From: Branchiostoma floridae
Taxonomy: Eukaryota > Chordata > Leptocardii > Amphioxiformes > Branchiostomatidae
DNA: 64,000 nt
NCBI RefSeq assembly: GCF_000003815.2
Contig: NC_049987.1
Coordinates: 24,250,053-24,314,052, forward strand
Direction of reading: 5' to 3'
Below the pieces are notes generated by a model. It made no database searches, was not told the origin of the DNA, and saw only the letters and a program-made list of their open reading frames with translations. Positions 57,401 through 63,679 of the stretch are shown in pieces. The position numbers and the translations under genes are program-made. Position 1 is the first letter of the stretch; each line of letters opens with the position of its first letter.

Positions 57401-60270
57401 GTGGGGTTTTCCCTGGTCAGGATGGAAGGGTTGGTGTAAAATTACTGCAGGTTTTCCTATATAATGATATATCCCCCTAGCACCAGTGCCCGATACTGCA
57501 GTAATGGGAGAAGTCACATCGTAGAGCTTCCCGAAACAGCTGGATCGCTGTGTGGGGTTTTCCCTAAATAATGATGGAAGGGGTGGTGTAAAATTACTAC
57601 AGGTTTATCCCCTAGCGCCAGGGCCCGGTACTGCTGAGTGGTGGGAGAAGTCACATCGCAGAGCTTCCCTGAGCAGCTGGATGGATGTGTGGGGTTTTCC
57701 CTAAAGAATGATGGAAGCGTTGTAAAAGCTGTTATAGATGTTCTAACTTTAATTTTTAAAAAAAAAAGGGAATAACTTCATGGTGTTTCTTTCTGCGTTG
57801 GAGCAAAGCTCAAATTGTACAACTATGAATAAACTACAATGATATTGGTGATCAGAGTACAAGTTCTATCTTTATCATTTCAGTGCATCAATGTGAAGAA
57901 GTGCAATAATCTTGTAATTCCTTAAGGTCTTACCAAATATGTTAGCGTTTGTGAAGTTTAGACATCCAGGTGAACAATATTTAAAGAAGAGCTCAGTCTC
58001 TACAATTGGATACAACTTGGAGTTTCCTTCCAGACTTTATATAATTCGATTTATTTATTTCCAAATCCATGTCCGTAGGCTAATTGCAAGGGCACAGACA
58101 ATAAAAAGTAACAAGTGTCTATTCTATACAGCTATCTTATGCATGATTCTACGTTCTTTACTGGGAGGTTTGACTTCTTCTTTGGAGGCAGTGGCTGTTG
58201 AAAAGTCCCACATCTTTAATGATTAGTGGGTTCTGTGATTTTAACAGGAATATAGTTTTATAACCACGACCGTTTCCCTCACCTGTTGTGCACAGCAGCA
58301 CCCCATGAGGTTCAGTACCCTGGCCTTGGTGCACAAGTCTGAAGATGGGGAGTTCAGGCAAGCTTGTAGGGCGAGGATGGACTCTTCATATCTCTTCTCA
58401 ACATACAGCACATACCCTGGGTTGGGAGGAAGACTTTGAGTCACTTTTTAATAGTCTGACATCACAATACACATGTTTAAAGATAGGGAACTTAGGAAGG
58501 CCTGTAGCACTAGGATAGACTCTTTATACCTCTTCTCACCAAACAGCACATAGCCTGGGTCATGGGAAGGACTTTGAGTAACTTTTTAACAATCTGACAT
58601 CACAATACACATGTCTGATGTTGGGGAGCCCAGGCAAGCCTGTAGAGCCAAGATGGAGTCTTCATATCTCTTCTCACCATACAGCATGTAGGCTGGGTTG
58701 GGAGGAAGGATTTTGAGTAACTTTTTAATAGCCTGACATCACAATACACATGTCTGATGATGGGGAACCCAAGCAAGCCTGCAGAGCCAGGATAGAGTCT
58801 TCATATCTCTTCTCTGCATATAGAACATAGCCTGGGTTGGGAGAAAAGAGTCCATTTTCTTTTCAGTTCAAACGGAATCATGGCCTATTAGCTTACAAAA
58901 TGCACTTAACCAGACTATTTCCTAGGAACGATTGATGTTTTGTTGTCTTGTTATTTATGTTATAGCCTTTGACCTCTGACCCCTCCTCATTACTTCCGTT
59001 TACTGAGTTTATGTTACATTTTTGCGATCAGTTTACCTCAGTTCTTCTCGTGTCATACTGTATACACGTACTTTTGTTGACTTTATGTTATTTGATTGTT
59101 TAAATTGGTAATGTTGATGGGCAACTCCAGGAAGAATAGAGTTATGATAATAATTGTAACTCTAATTGGAGATCAAAATAAACAAGCAAACAAACAAACA
59201 AGGAAAGTCATCACCTCAAACACACAAGTAAATGTACGTGTGATTCCCTTCACCTTTGAGATAAGATGCAGGAAGGAAAGCTTGCTCTGCTGTTTGCCTG
59301 TCCAACTCCTGCAGACACCCAGCGATGTTCCCATCTAGGTACAGACAGCAGGACAGCAGGTAGTGGACTGGGGGTCCCACAGGTCTGAGCAGATCATCTG
59401 AAATACAGAGGGATATTCTAGCCTGGGTGCTGTCCTACCTACATCAGTGCTTGCCATTTGCCATGATCCTATGAGATATATTCAATGTACCAGAGCTCCC
59501 ATACTCAGTCCCTTAGGATCATGGCAAATTGTGTGGGAGCAGGCATTCAAGGTCTGACAAATTAGATATTAGCATATGTGTACATGTACACACTAGTATA
59601 TGTTAGTCATTGTAGAAGTAGTATCTACTTAGTCATTAACAAATGTGACAAAGTACATTACACAGACTAGTACAAAATACATTACACTTTAACTAAGTTA
59701 CTACTTAGATGTAGTAAGATATCGCATTTCTTGCATCATTTTCGACATGAACTGTCAGTACGTGTGTATTGTACTTGCACATCTACTGTATCACCATGAC
59801 CTCTACCTTAAATGGCATGAAATGTACAATAAAGGTAATCTTGATGTAGTACCCAAACTGGGGCTATTCTACCAGTCTGTAAGTGTGGTTTAGAAGAGTT
59901 CTTTTTGTATCAGGCTTGTAAGAGGATCCTGACACATTGAGAAAGTAACTGAACAGAAAAGATAATGGGAACAGAAGAATGTTGTATCACTGGGTACTGA
60001 CTTTGTTGTATGCCATGCTGACATGTATAGGTATCAATAGAAACAGGTGAACATTGCTAACTATACCTGTGCCTAAAACAGAGCTGGGTATAAGATGTGG
60101 TCTCAAAGCACATCCTTCCCCTGCTGCAGCTGTTCTTTCTCCTGACTCTGAAGATGTTTGAGTCCCACGTTCCTTCACAATCTGGAGAATAGCGACGGCT
60201 TTGTCCCTCTCACGTCCCAGGTAACACAGGGCCAGGAGGGTTGCAAGCAGACACACGGGTTCTACAATTG
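45463..60270 (-). CDS. FANCG: Fanconi anaemia group G protein (TPR protein), 11 exons, 5' end not found
   Basis: FANCG (XRCC9) is a TPR scaffold of the nuclear Fanconi anaemia core complex, which monoubiquitinates FANCD2-FANCI during interstrand-crosslink repair. Exons in transcription order: 60270-60067, 59397-59254, 58416-58283, 57257-57111, 56492-56317, 50655-50589, 49387-48879, 48348-48236, 47329-47156, 46746-46593, 45643-45463. All phases agree. The product is about 666 residues, and 60-70 N-terminal residues are missing (human protein: 622). Order and spacing of helices match human FANCG: NLMGCCCAQQGKPHTAIQLF, LAKRCLELER/YEAAAQRYVDLLAAALD, YCEASLSLLKAQRYEDAIAV, and SVQSNPDSTVAMYNHTLLL. 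Exon 7 adds an acidic insert (DSGDDLFDSDEDSEE) and a KKMSKKRAR basic patch, absent from the human protein as I recall it. The last exon is less certain, because read-through of exon 10 meets TAG at once. Identification is by remembered family sequence; no alignment was run. Confidence 0.86.
45726..46100. mobile_element. 375-bp inverted-repeat element (GGCCAAACCAATT ends) in the last FANCG intron
   Basis: The left end TAAGGCCAAACCAATT...TTGTTGTTTCTC is matched by the right end GAGAAACAACAAAT...ATTGGTGTGGCCTAA in reverse complement (arms about 31 bp). The centre is pyrimidine-rich with a long T run (about 46019-46033). A copy beginning GGCCACACCAATTTAATTTC starts at 63680 and runs off the window, so it is a dispersed family. 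No ORF. Confidence 0.75.
46430..46566 (+). mobile_element. Right half of the 31.7-kb inverted-repeat element family
   Basis: It shares TATTTACTCATTTTGTAGCTG and the terminal CCATATAATCAAATCAAC...GCCTTA with the right half of the element at 31664-32028. No left terminus was found. It lies in FANCG intron 10, just before exon 46746-46593. Confidence 0.55.
46589..46593 (-). other. FANCG: Alternative FANCG end: in-frame stop overlapping the exon 10 donor
   Basis: Exon 10 reads ...KQKEQE then AT|GTAGGG. If spliced at GTAGGG, the phase fits the exon at 45643 exactly. If retained, the codon ATG is followed by TAG, ending the protein about 60 residues earlier. Both forms are structurally plausible. 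The downstream exon (SDRHLLMLDKATLQQLM) resembles the SDRDAFLEEF region near the human C terminus, which favours splicing. Confidence 0.5.
46925..47095 (+). mobile_element. Interspersed repeat family C, copy 1
   Basis: It is about 75% similar by eye to the copy at 48535-48695. Shared phrases are CTGCTTAGCACT, GCATTTGG, GTTGAACACACA or GTTAAACACACA, TAGCCCCCTGCTGTAG, and GGCCCA with TACAGAAATGGAGATGGGC-like text. It is intronic in FANCG, short and without an ORF. Probably a SINE, but no tRNA-like head is visible. Confidence 0.55.
47740..48080 (+). mobile_element. SINE family B copy in a FANCG intron
   Basis: It has a degenerate B-box-like head (AGGTCACAGGCTTGATTTC), then GGGAAAGGCACGTAACATGAG, TTTCCTCACTCCACTCAGG, AGAGGGTTGGGCTCGCCCTT, and a tail GATAACAACCCACTACCCC. 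About 80 bp of CpG-rich sequence is inserted near 47930-48020. Confidence 0.6.
48535..48695 (+). mobile_element. Interspersed repeat family C, copy 2
   Basis: The partner of the copy at 46925, in the same orientation, within the FANCG intron between exons 49387-48879 and 48348-48236. It contains GCTTAGCACTCAGCATTTGG and ACTAGCCCCCTGCTGTAGG. Confidence 0.55.
49463..49996. mobile_element. About 530-bp pogo/Tc1-like non-autonomous element
   Basis: The left end AAACCTGTATCAGCGGCCAC matches the reverse complement of the right end GGCTGCTATAGACAGGTTTG followed by ACTGTA, with a second internal TATAGTGGCCACCTGTCTA. Ends of the form CAGTCAAACCTGTCTATAGC are typical of pogo/Tigger-like miniature elements with TA targets. 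The 93-codon open stretch at 49631-49912 lies inside it and shows no transposase motif I recognise. It lies in a FANCG intron. Confidence 0.65.
50040..50594. repeat. 55-bp tandem array (10 copies) carrying copies of a FANCG splice donor
   Basis: Ten near-identical 55-bp units, of which only the first is clearly diverged and two have GCGG for GAGG. The array begins at, and includes, the 3' edge of the FANCG exon at 50655-50589. Each unit reads on the minus strand as GATGCAG|GTATGTAG, the same donor context as the genuine exon edge. The remaining unit sequence includes the near-palindrome TTAACGTTAA. Units abut without spacers, so this is a minisatellite and not CRISPR-like. Confidence 0.95.
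51115..51335. mobile_element. Retroelement 3'-end fragment with CAGACAGACACA tract
   Basis: GACCTTTGTCTTCACAACC, ATATCATCGTAATACATCC, a CAGACACACAGAGAGAC simple tract, then ACACCTTCATGTTTTATGG and GAGGTAA. The same order occurs in a shorter copy at 20245-20337. The pattern (simple tract followed by a short conserved tail) resembles 3' ends of RTE-type non-LTR elements and their SINEs. That is inference. Confidence 0.45.
51732..51828. repeat. 45-bp-arm palindrome upstream of the P450 gene
   Basis: The arm at 51732-51775 is the reverse complement of 51784-51828 with only three or four mismatches, around an 8-bp loop. The arms contain TAGGTGGGTCGGTTCTC and AAATTAGCTTTT. It ends about 320 bp before the P450 start codon. 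It is either a miniature element or a strong hairpin; no target duplication could be defined. Confidence 0.8.
51883..52118 (+). repeat. 37/38-bp tandem repeat abutting the P450 coding start
   Basis: Six units of AGAAGACCCAGCTTGTGTGG plus the remainder; the first is separated from the rest by a 19-bp spacer. The first four are 38 bp or nearly so and later ones 37 bp, so the reading frame shifts along the array. By chance one frame stays open into the P450 ORF and would add 75 residues. Because unit length is not a multiple of three and the encoded text changes frame, I treat it as non-coding (5' UTR or promoter). Confidence 0.85.
52149..54824 (+). CDS. CYP74-clan cytochrome P450 (epoxyalcohol-synthase-like), 3 exons, complete
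   Basis: Exons 52149-53096, 53466-53617, 54566-54824, giving 452 residues, near the 470-500 usual for CYP74 enzymes. These enzymes do not use O2/NADPH monooxygenation; they rearrange fatty-acid hydroperoxides (allene oxide synthase, hydroperoxide lyase, epoxyalcohol synthase). Visible hallmarks: ExxR as E287-V-L-R290; I-helix FNG (228-230) in ILYGTLFNGCAAQC with no catalytic AGxDT Thr; RFRWNRF (342-348) as the PERF region; and a heme loop with the CYP74-type extra residues before Cys379 (FFPRGSWTEAPDLDSHQCPG) in place of FxxGxxxC. There is no N-terminal membrane anchor. A lancelet CYP74-clan enzyme (CYP440A1) is a described epoxyalcohol synthase, so that activity is the best guess, unproven here. 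The start ATG has a good context (AACATGG). The gene lies inside a FANCG intron, antisense to it. Confidence 0.9.
53097..53345 (+). repeat. Two extra copies of the P450 exon 1 3' end in intron 1
   Basis: The segment TTTTCAACTTCTGGTGTCTG...AACATCAAG with its following intron bases (TTAGTTACTAGCTATAAATA) occurs at 53034-53130 (genuine), about 53145-53260 and about 53265-53360. The second copy has lost the GT donor (CAAGTAACTAG). The third keeps a GTTAGT donor after AACATCAAC. Neither has an acceptor, so they are not alternative exons. They duplicate the coding text FNFWCLARKDL of the catalytically important K-helix region. Confidence 0.85.
53619..53771. mobile_element. About 150-bp miniature element starting at the P450 exon 2 donor
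   Basis: The terminal inverted repeat TAATCTCCAAGCAGATG / CATCTGCTTGGAGATTA is followed by an internal matched CTTCCACCCC. The exon 2 donor (GGAAG|GTACTAATC) overlaps the left terminus by a few bases. No ORF. A flanking TA is present on both sides (GTAC..., ...TATA), suggesting a TA target. Confidence 0.75.
53848..54055. repeat. 26-bp tandem array (8 copies) in P450 intron 2
   Basis: Units of CACTTTTACCCATGGTGTAG plus TTTGGA, with few substitutions (TTT/TCT, CCATGG/CCTTGG/CTATGG). The array is continuous and follows closely on the miniature element. It is not open through the array in frame with the exons. Confidence 0.9.
55410..55415 (+). terminator. Candidate poly(A) signal of the P450 gene
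   Basis: AATAAA is the first canonical signal after the P450 stop codon (54822-54824), giving a 3' UTR of about 0.6 kb that stays inside the host FANCG intron. A signal closer to the stop was not seen. Confidence 0.45.
55835..55905 (-). repeat. Fragment of FANCG exon 56492-56317 (donor half)
   Basis: About 65 bp match the 3' half of the exon: CTACCGTTCTTGTTCCAGAC on the plus strand mirrors the CTTACCGTTCTAGTTCCAGA of the true donor edge, followed by AGCGAGGACATACAGGGCCTG. The donor is changed to GTAGGTG. There is no matching 5' half here, so it is not a usable exon. Confidence 0.75.
55932..56274. mobile_element. 343-bp non-autonomous hAT element with 8-bp target duplication
   Basis: The ends CAGGGCTCTAGCTAGCG and CGCTGGCTAGAGCCCTG are flanked by a perfect 8-bp direct repeat CTCTAAAC (55924-55931 and 56275-56282). 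CAGGG termini with an 8-bp duplication are the classic hAT signature. Inside are two TTGACGG motifs and no ORF. It is inserted in the FANCG intron about 40 bp from the donor of exon 56492-56317. Confidence 0.9.
56638..56715 (-). repeat. Fragment of FANCG exon 56492-56317 (acceptor half)
   Basis: The plus-strand GTCTAGCACCTGGTTCTTA followed by TTTTCTACTGTCC and ATGGCCTGTAATATCA repeats the 5' part of the exon together with its acceptor. Together with the 55.84-kb fragment it looks like the two halves of broken extra copies flanking the intact exon. Confidence 0.75.
56795..57010 (+). mobile_element. tRNA-derived SINE family A, fullest copy
   Basis: The head has a pol III A-box (TGGCTCAACTGGTAGCAG) and B-box (CCGGTTCAAATCC) at tRNA-like spacing. 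The body reads GGGTAGGGCATCTCGATTGG GGCTG, GAAGGGACGTAAAAGTGGG, GGCTGGCAACCCCTCCTG. The same body recurs at 11440-11705 (-), 16555-16790 (+), 19965-20160 with 20330-20400 (-), 33735-33965 (-) and 40235-40425 (+). The acceptor stem and 3' CCA expected of a tRNA gene are absent. Confidence 0.8.
57267..57720 (-). repeat. Three truncated tandem copies of a FANCG exon
   Basis: Upstream (in transcript sense) of the intact exon 57257-57111 lie three diverged copies at about 57413-57325, 57564-57475 and 57703-57612. Each keeps the acceptor and the GGAAAACCCCACACAGC opening (GKPHTAIQLF region) and the CTGGGGCTAGGGG-like end. All lack about 20 bp in the middle, the last third of the exon, and the GTAAGT donor. 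They are therefore pseudo-exons. Spacing is about 140-160 bp. Confidence 0.85.
58465..58840 (-). repeat. Three truncated tandem copies of another FANCG exon
   Basis: Copies of the first part of exon 58416-58283 (YVLYVEKRYEESILALQACL region) occur at about 58560-58470, 58702-58614 and 58838-58745. Each keeps an acceptor-like CCCAACCCAGGCTATGT and the AGAAGAGATATGAAGACTC segment, and each lacks the exon's second half and donor. The unit is about 140 bp and includes flanking intron (ACATCACAATACACATGT). Confidence 0.85.
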
Positions 60271-60529
60271 CTGGGGGAGAAATACAGACATGATTAAACA
60301 GATCAATACAATATTAAGAGCAAATGTCTGTAAGGATCAAACTTCAGTGCTCAGGGTCAAAAAATCGATTTGGCTCATATTTTGCACAGTGATCACACAG
60401 TGAATAACAACCCACTGCCCCTACAGCCATTTTAAAGAGGCTATTGGACTACCTCTACATATAGGACTACCTCTACCTTTACAGTAAGGCATACATACAC
60501 ATACATGATTGTGTTTCTTACTATGCCAA

Positions 60530-60915
60530 ATAGCAGTAACTCAAGCAACTGGATATGATTTTGGAAACTGTCAGATGTTTCATTCTGAACATTCACTATC
60601 TTTTGTCAGTGACACTTAGGAGATCTTGTCGTTTTATACGATTATTTGATTATAAAGAATTCTTCAAAAAGGCTGGAATTGAGATTGGATCCTACAATGT
60701 TCTCTTCTTTCTGATCAACACGGTGTACTTTTTATTATACAAGGCATCAGAAACAAACAATTGTGGATCCTTCGATGAAGGTCAGACATCCAAGTAATAA
60801 GACATGCCAGAAATAGTTACTGAAGTAACTGGATAGATTTTGGAAACAGTCTGACGTCACTGACGAGAAACGTCTGACCGTCTCCAAATTCTTAATTCAG
60901 TAACTGTGACCTTGA
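60530..60915 (+). repeat. Dispersed repeat with ACTGGATATGATTTTGGAAAC block
   Basis: It contains AACTGGATATGATTTTGGAA, CAGTGACACT, then GAAGGTCAGACATCCAAGTA and a second GTAACTGGATAGATTTTGG block. The same blocks occur at 62468-62625, at 57945-57975 and, in part, at 56540-56570 and 61500-61530 (reverse). I could not identify the parent element. Confidence 0.55.
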
Positions 60916-60959
60916 GATTCCATGAATGTCAGTGAACCAGGATGTCACATGACAACAAC

Positions 60960-61051
60960 CTCATTTGCATACAGGACTAGCCAACAGCGCTAACGTTATG
61001 ACAACACAGCTGTAAGCAGTTGTCTCTCCGTACTTCACACAGCTGGTAAGT
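60960..61051 (+). other. Possible non-coding first exon of the secreted-protein gene
   Basis: Sequence just left of a strong donor (CACACAGCTG|GTAAGTTC, GT at 61052) is followed 1.2 kb later by an acceptor-like TTTTTTCTGAACATTCTGCAAAG 18 bp before the ATG at 62244. No promoter element is distinctive. Support is only the splice motifs. Confidence 0.2.
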
Positions 61052-61094
61052 TCTTCATTCTTCCACTTTGTTTCGTTTCGTCGTTTCGTATCCA

Positions 61095-61440
61095 TTTTTG
61101 ATTATACTGCTGCTGGGATCCCTGTGACAGGGGTAGGCAGCAGTCGGATAGTCTTCATACTGTGCTTCCATGCGGCTGGTCTGTCCAGTGAGTCCAGCTC
61201 TGGGCTTCAACTTCATGGTTTGCCTCGATGGCCAGACCCTACCTTCCGTACCCGCAAGTCAGCGAGGCCCGCGACAATACCGGCTGCTCGTCGGTGACTG
61301 CTACCGGCACTGCCTGTGCCTTTATCTGTATGAAGAACTTTCCATTTTGGTTTGGATAGGGCTTAACACCCGTTTTTTACGGCCGGATATCCTTCCTGAC
61401 GCCAACCTGTAACCGCACTAACTGGGCTATCACATTCATC
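61095..61440. repeat. Interspersed repeat (also at 8.57 kb)
   Basis: GGGGTAGGCAGCAGTCGG with GCTGCTGGGATCCCTGTGAC is the reverse complement of text at about 8570-8630. Downstream, ACACCCGTTTTTTACGGCC GGATATCCTTCCTGACGCC has the look of a widespread SINE or LINE tail. The 80-codon open stretch here (61170-61412) is not supported as a gene. Confidence 0.5.
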
Positions 61441-61574
61441 CATCACTTCCACTTGGCCATTTCCTAAATCTATCCAAACATTGTACTTGAGTAACTTGTG
61501 TATTGTATTACCTGGATGTCTGCTCTTCATCAACATTCTATTTAGAAAAAGGGAGTTTAAAATGTTACATAATT

Positions 61575-62009
61575 CAGGGCTCGAAATACCACCTGCATAT
61601 GCAGGTTAGTGCAGGTAAAATTGGAGCTGTGCAGGTATTCCTGGTGTCTACCTGCACCTAACCTGCACTGGTTCATGTACTGGGTACATGCAGGTTAGTG
61701 CAGGTAAAATTGGAGCTGTGCAGGTATTCCTGGTGTCTACCTGCACCTAACCTGCACTTGTCTATGTACTGGGTTTTATACATAAATGTCCCATGATGTA
61801 CATGTAGGACTGTCATTAGCTGCATTGGCTGCTACCACATATAAACTACTGTATAAAAGAAAAAAAAATAGCAACGATTGCTGAACAATTTTAGTATGAT
61901 CCATACTTCCTAAATTCAGAGTGGTGCAGGTAAAATTTGTCAGGTGCAGGTAATTTTAAATGTTACCTGAACCAGTGCAGGTATGCAGAAAAAAGTATTT
62001 CGAGTCCTG
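61575..62009. mobile_element. Composite CAGGGCTCGAAAT element with internal duplication
   Basis: The ends CAGGGCTCGAAATACC and TATTTCGAGTCCTG delimit about 435 bp. Inside, GCAGGTTAGTGCAGGTAAAA...ACCTAACCTGCACT is itself an inverted unit that occurs twice in tandem (about 61603-61680 and 61690-61758). No clean target duplication is visible. No ORF. Confidence 0.7.
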
Positions 62010-62243
62010 CATATGTTACAAGGAGACAGGATACCCTTATATGTAAAGTAACATCTTGAAGTTTTGTAAAGTTGATGCTATTTCTTAAAGCAAAGCACAG
62101 TACTTTGCATCTGCACCAATGGCACCTAATCAGAAGTCTTGAGTACAATTGTGGCACAACTTAACTAACTGCTCAAGTGAAGATTGAGTAGTTTCATGTA
62201 ATGTTTTTTCTGAACATTCTGCAAAGATCATCAACACAGAACC

Positions 62244-63655
62244 ATGAGGCTTCGGGTGGTATTTCTGCTGCTCTTGCTGATTGGTGCAGCTGTACTGGTG
62301 AGCTATGCTGAAGGGAAGAGGGAGCGTTATGTCTGGAAGAAGAAGTTTAACCCCCCAGCAGTCCGCAAGAGGACAGATATACTGCAGGATCCTGCAAGAG
62401 TAAACGTCCAAGGAGGTATGAACCAAGATCATACTGATCGAGATGTTTCAAATCTTAATTTTTTCGTTACGTCGATGAAGTTTAGACATCCAGGTACTGT
62501 AATAAGGTATGCTAAAAAGCAGTTACTCATACAAGCAACTGGATATGATTTTGGAAACGGTCAGACATTTCAAACAGCCATCCGGCGTCATTCATCAGTG
62601 ACACTGGAGAAAACTATACCATTAGCAGGGCTCGAAATTCATTTTTGGGATTAGGTGCACTGGTGCACCCAGCTTAAAAAATTGAGTGCACCAAAAAATT
62701 TTTGGGTGCACCTCTTAAATTTAAGTAGAATGTAAAAAAAAACTAACAACAAAACTTTGTTACAAGCTATCAAATTCTTAAACAAGTAACATGACAGACA
62801 TTTTTATTATCTTTCTAACACTTAGATGTCAAGAATATGATGTATACTAGTATACTCGATATATTTCCATACATAAACCTAAGAAAATATTTGGGTGCAC
62901 CCTGTGCACCCATTGAAAAAAATTGGGTGCACAGTTCCAATTTTGGGTGCACCTGGGTGCACATGCACCCAGTATTTCGAGCCCTGATTAGGATGGCCCT
63001 TTAGTATTGTGTACAAGTAAAAATGGCTCATATTCACAATATACGGCTAATATCCTAATGCAACTCTGAGCTCTGACGGGATCCTGGCAAGAAGACACCA
63101 GCAAAAACATAAAAATTATTTCATGTTAAAAGAAAAATGACAGTAGTGTATAACTGAAGGCCATGGGTATTGATTCGTTTGGGGTTGGATCAGTTGACTT
63201 TTGTTTACAGTTTAAAGGGTTCCTGTTTACAATATGTTATCTAATACAAAAGTAATTCCTGGCAATGCAGAAGGACTCAACTCTAAAATACTGGCACTAC
63301 AAAATATTCTCTGAATGTCTTCATGATAAGGAGATAACTTCTAAAGGATATAAATTCTTCGTTCTTGATACATTCTCTTTAACCTCTGTATAAGCTACCA
63401 GTCGTTAAAAAAATCAATCGACAGAAAAAATTACAACTTAAAGGATATAAATTCTTCATTCTTGATACATTCTCTTTAACTTTGGTATATGCTACCAGGC
63501 ATTGAAAAATTTATCAACAGAAAAAAGTGACAATTTCTTGTTTTTCAGACGCGGGCCCAGCCATTCCCCCGTACATGAGCTATAAGGAGAAGCAAGCTCT
63601 GAGGAAGCTGGAACGCCAGTACAAGCGCAACCTCCGGAAATCTCTCCGCCGTTAA
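62244..63655 (+). CDS. Small secreted, cysteine-free, strongly basic protein (92 aa), 2 coding exons
   Basis: Exons 62244-62415 and 63549-63655 join in phase (G|AC = Asp58) and end in TAA. Residues 1-22 form a clear signal peptide (MRLR, then VVFLLLLLIGAAVLVSYA). The mature part is about 70 residues with no cysteine, rich in Lys/Arg, with di- and tribasic sites (KR 25-26, KKK 32-34, RKR 41-43, RR 91-92) and an amphipathic basic C-terminal helix (EKQALRKLERQYKRNLRKSL, 71-90). The Kozak context (ACCATGA) is acceptable, and GTATGA donor and TTTTTCAG acceptor are good. I do not recognise the family. It could be a secreted regulatory or antimicrobial-type peptide precursor or a matrix protein. A further donor (GTAAGT at about 63664) just after the stop suggests a spliced 3' UTR. 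The intron carries two repeat insertions. Confidence 0.65.
62468..62625 (+). repeat. Second copy of the 60.5-kb dispersed repeat
   Basis: GATGAAGTTTAGACATCCAG GTACTGTAATAAG, AAAAGCAGTTACTC, AACTGGATATGATTTTGGAA, GGTCAGACATTTC, then CATTCATCAGTGACACTGG. It lies in the intron of the secreted-protein gene, directly before the CAGGG element. Confidence 0.6.
62636..62986. mobile_element. 351-bp CAGGG-ended element with 5-bp target duplication
   Basis: The ends CAGGGCTCGAAATTC and TATTTCGAGCCCTG are flanked by ATTAG on both sides (62631-62635 and 62987-62991). The interior repeats GGTGCACC / GGGTGCAC many times. It is inserted in the intron of the secreted-protein gene. It shares termini with the element at 61575-62009 and the degenerate one at 18708-19116. 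Confidence 0.85.
63340..63535 (+). repeat. Two-copy tandem repeat (about 97 bp) before exon 2 of the secreted-protein gene
   Basis: TAAAGGATATAAATTCTTC...TTCTTGATACATTCTCTTTAA...GCTACCAG...AATCAACAGAAAAAA-like text occurs twice in a row; the second copy ends in the acceptor tract of exon 2. It may supply pyrimidine-rich or branch-point sequence. Confidence 0.75.
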
Positions 63656-63679
63656 CCTATCGGAGTAAGTTTTACTTCA

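Noticed and set aside
61170-61412. 80-codon plus-strand frame
   Set aside because: Lies within an interspersed repeat; the 3' portion has the look of a common SINE or LINE tail.
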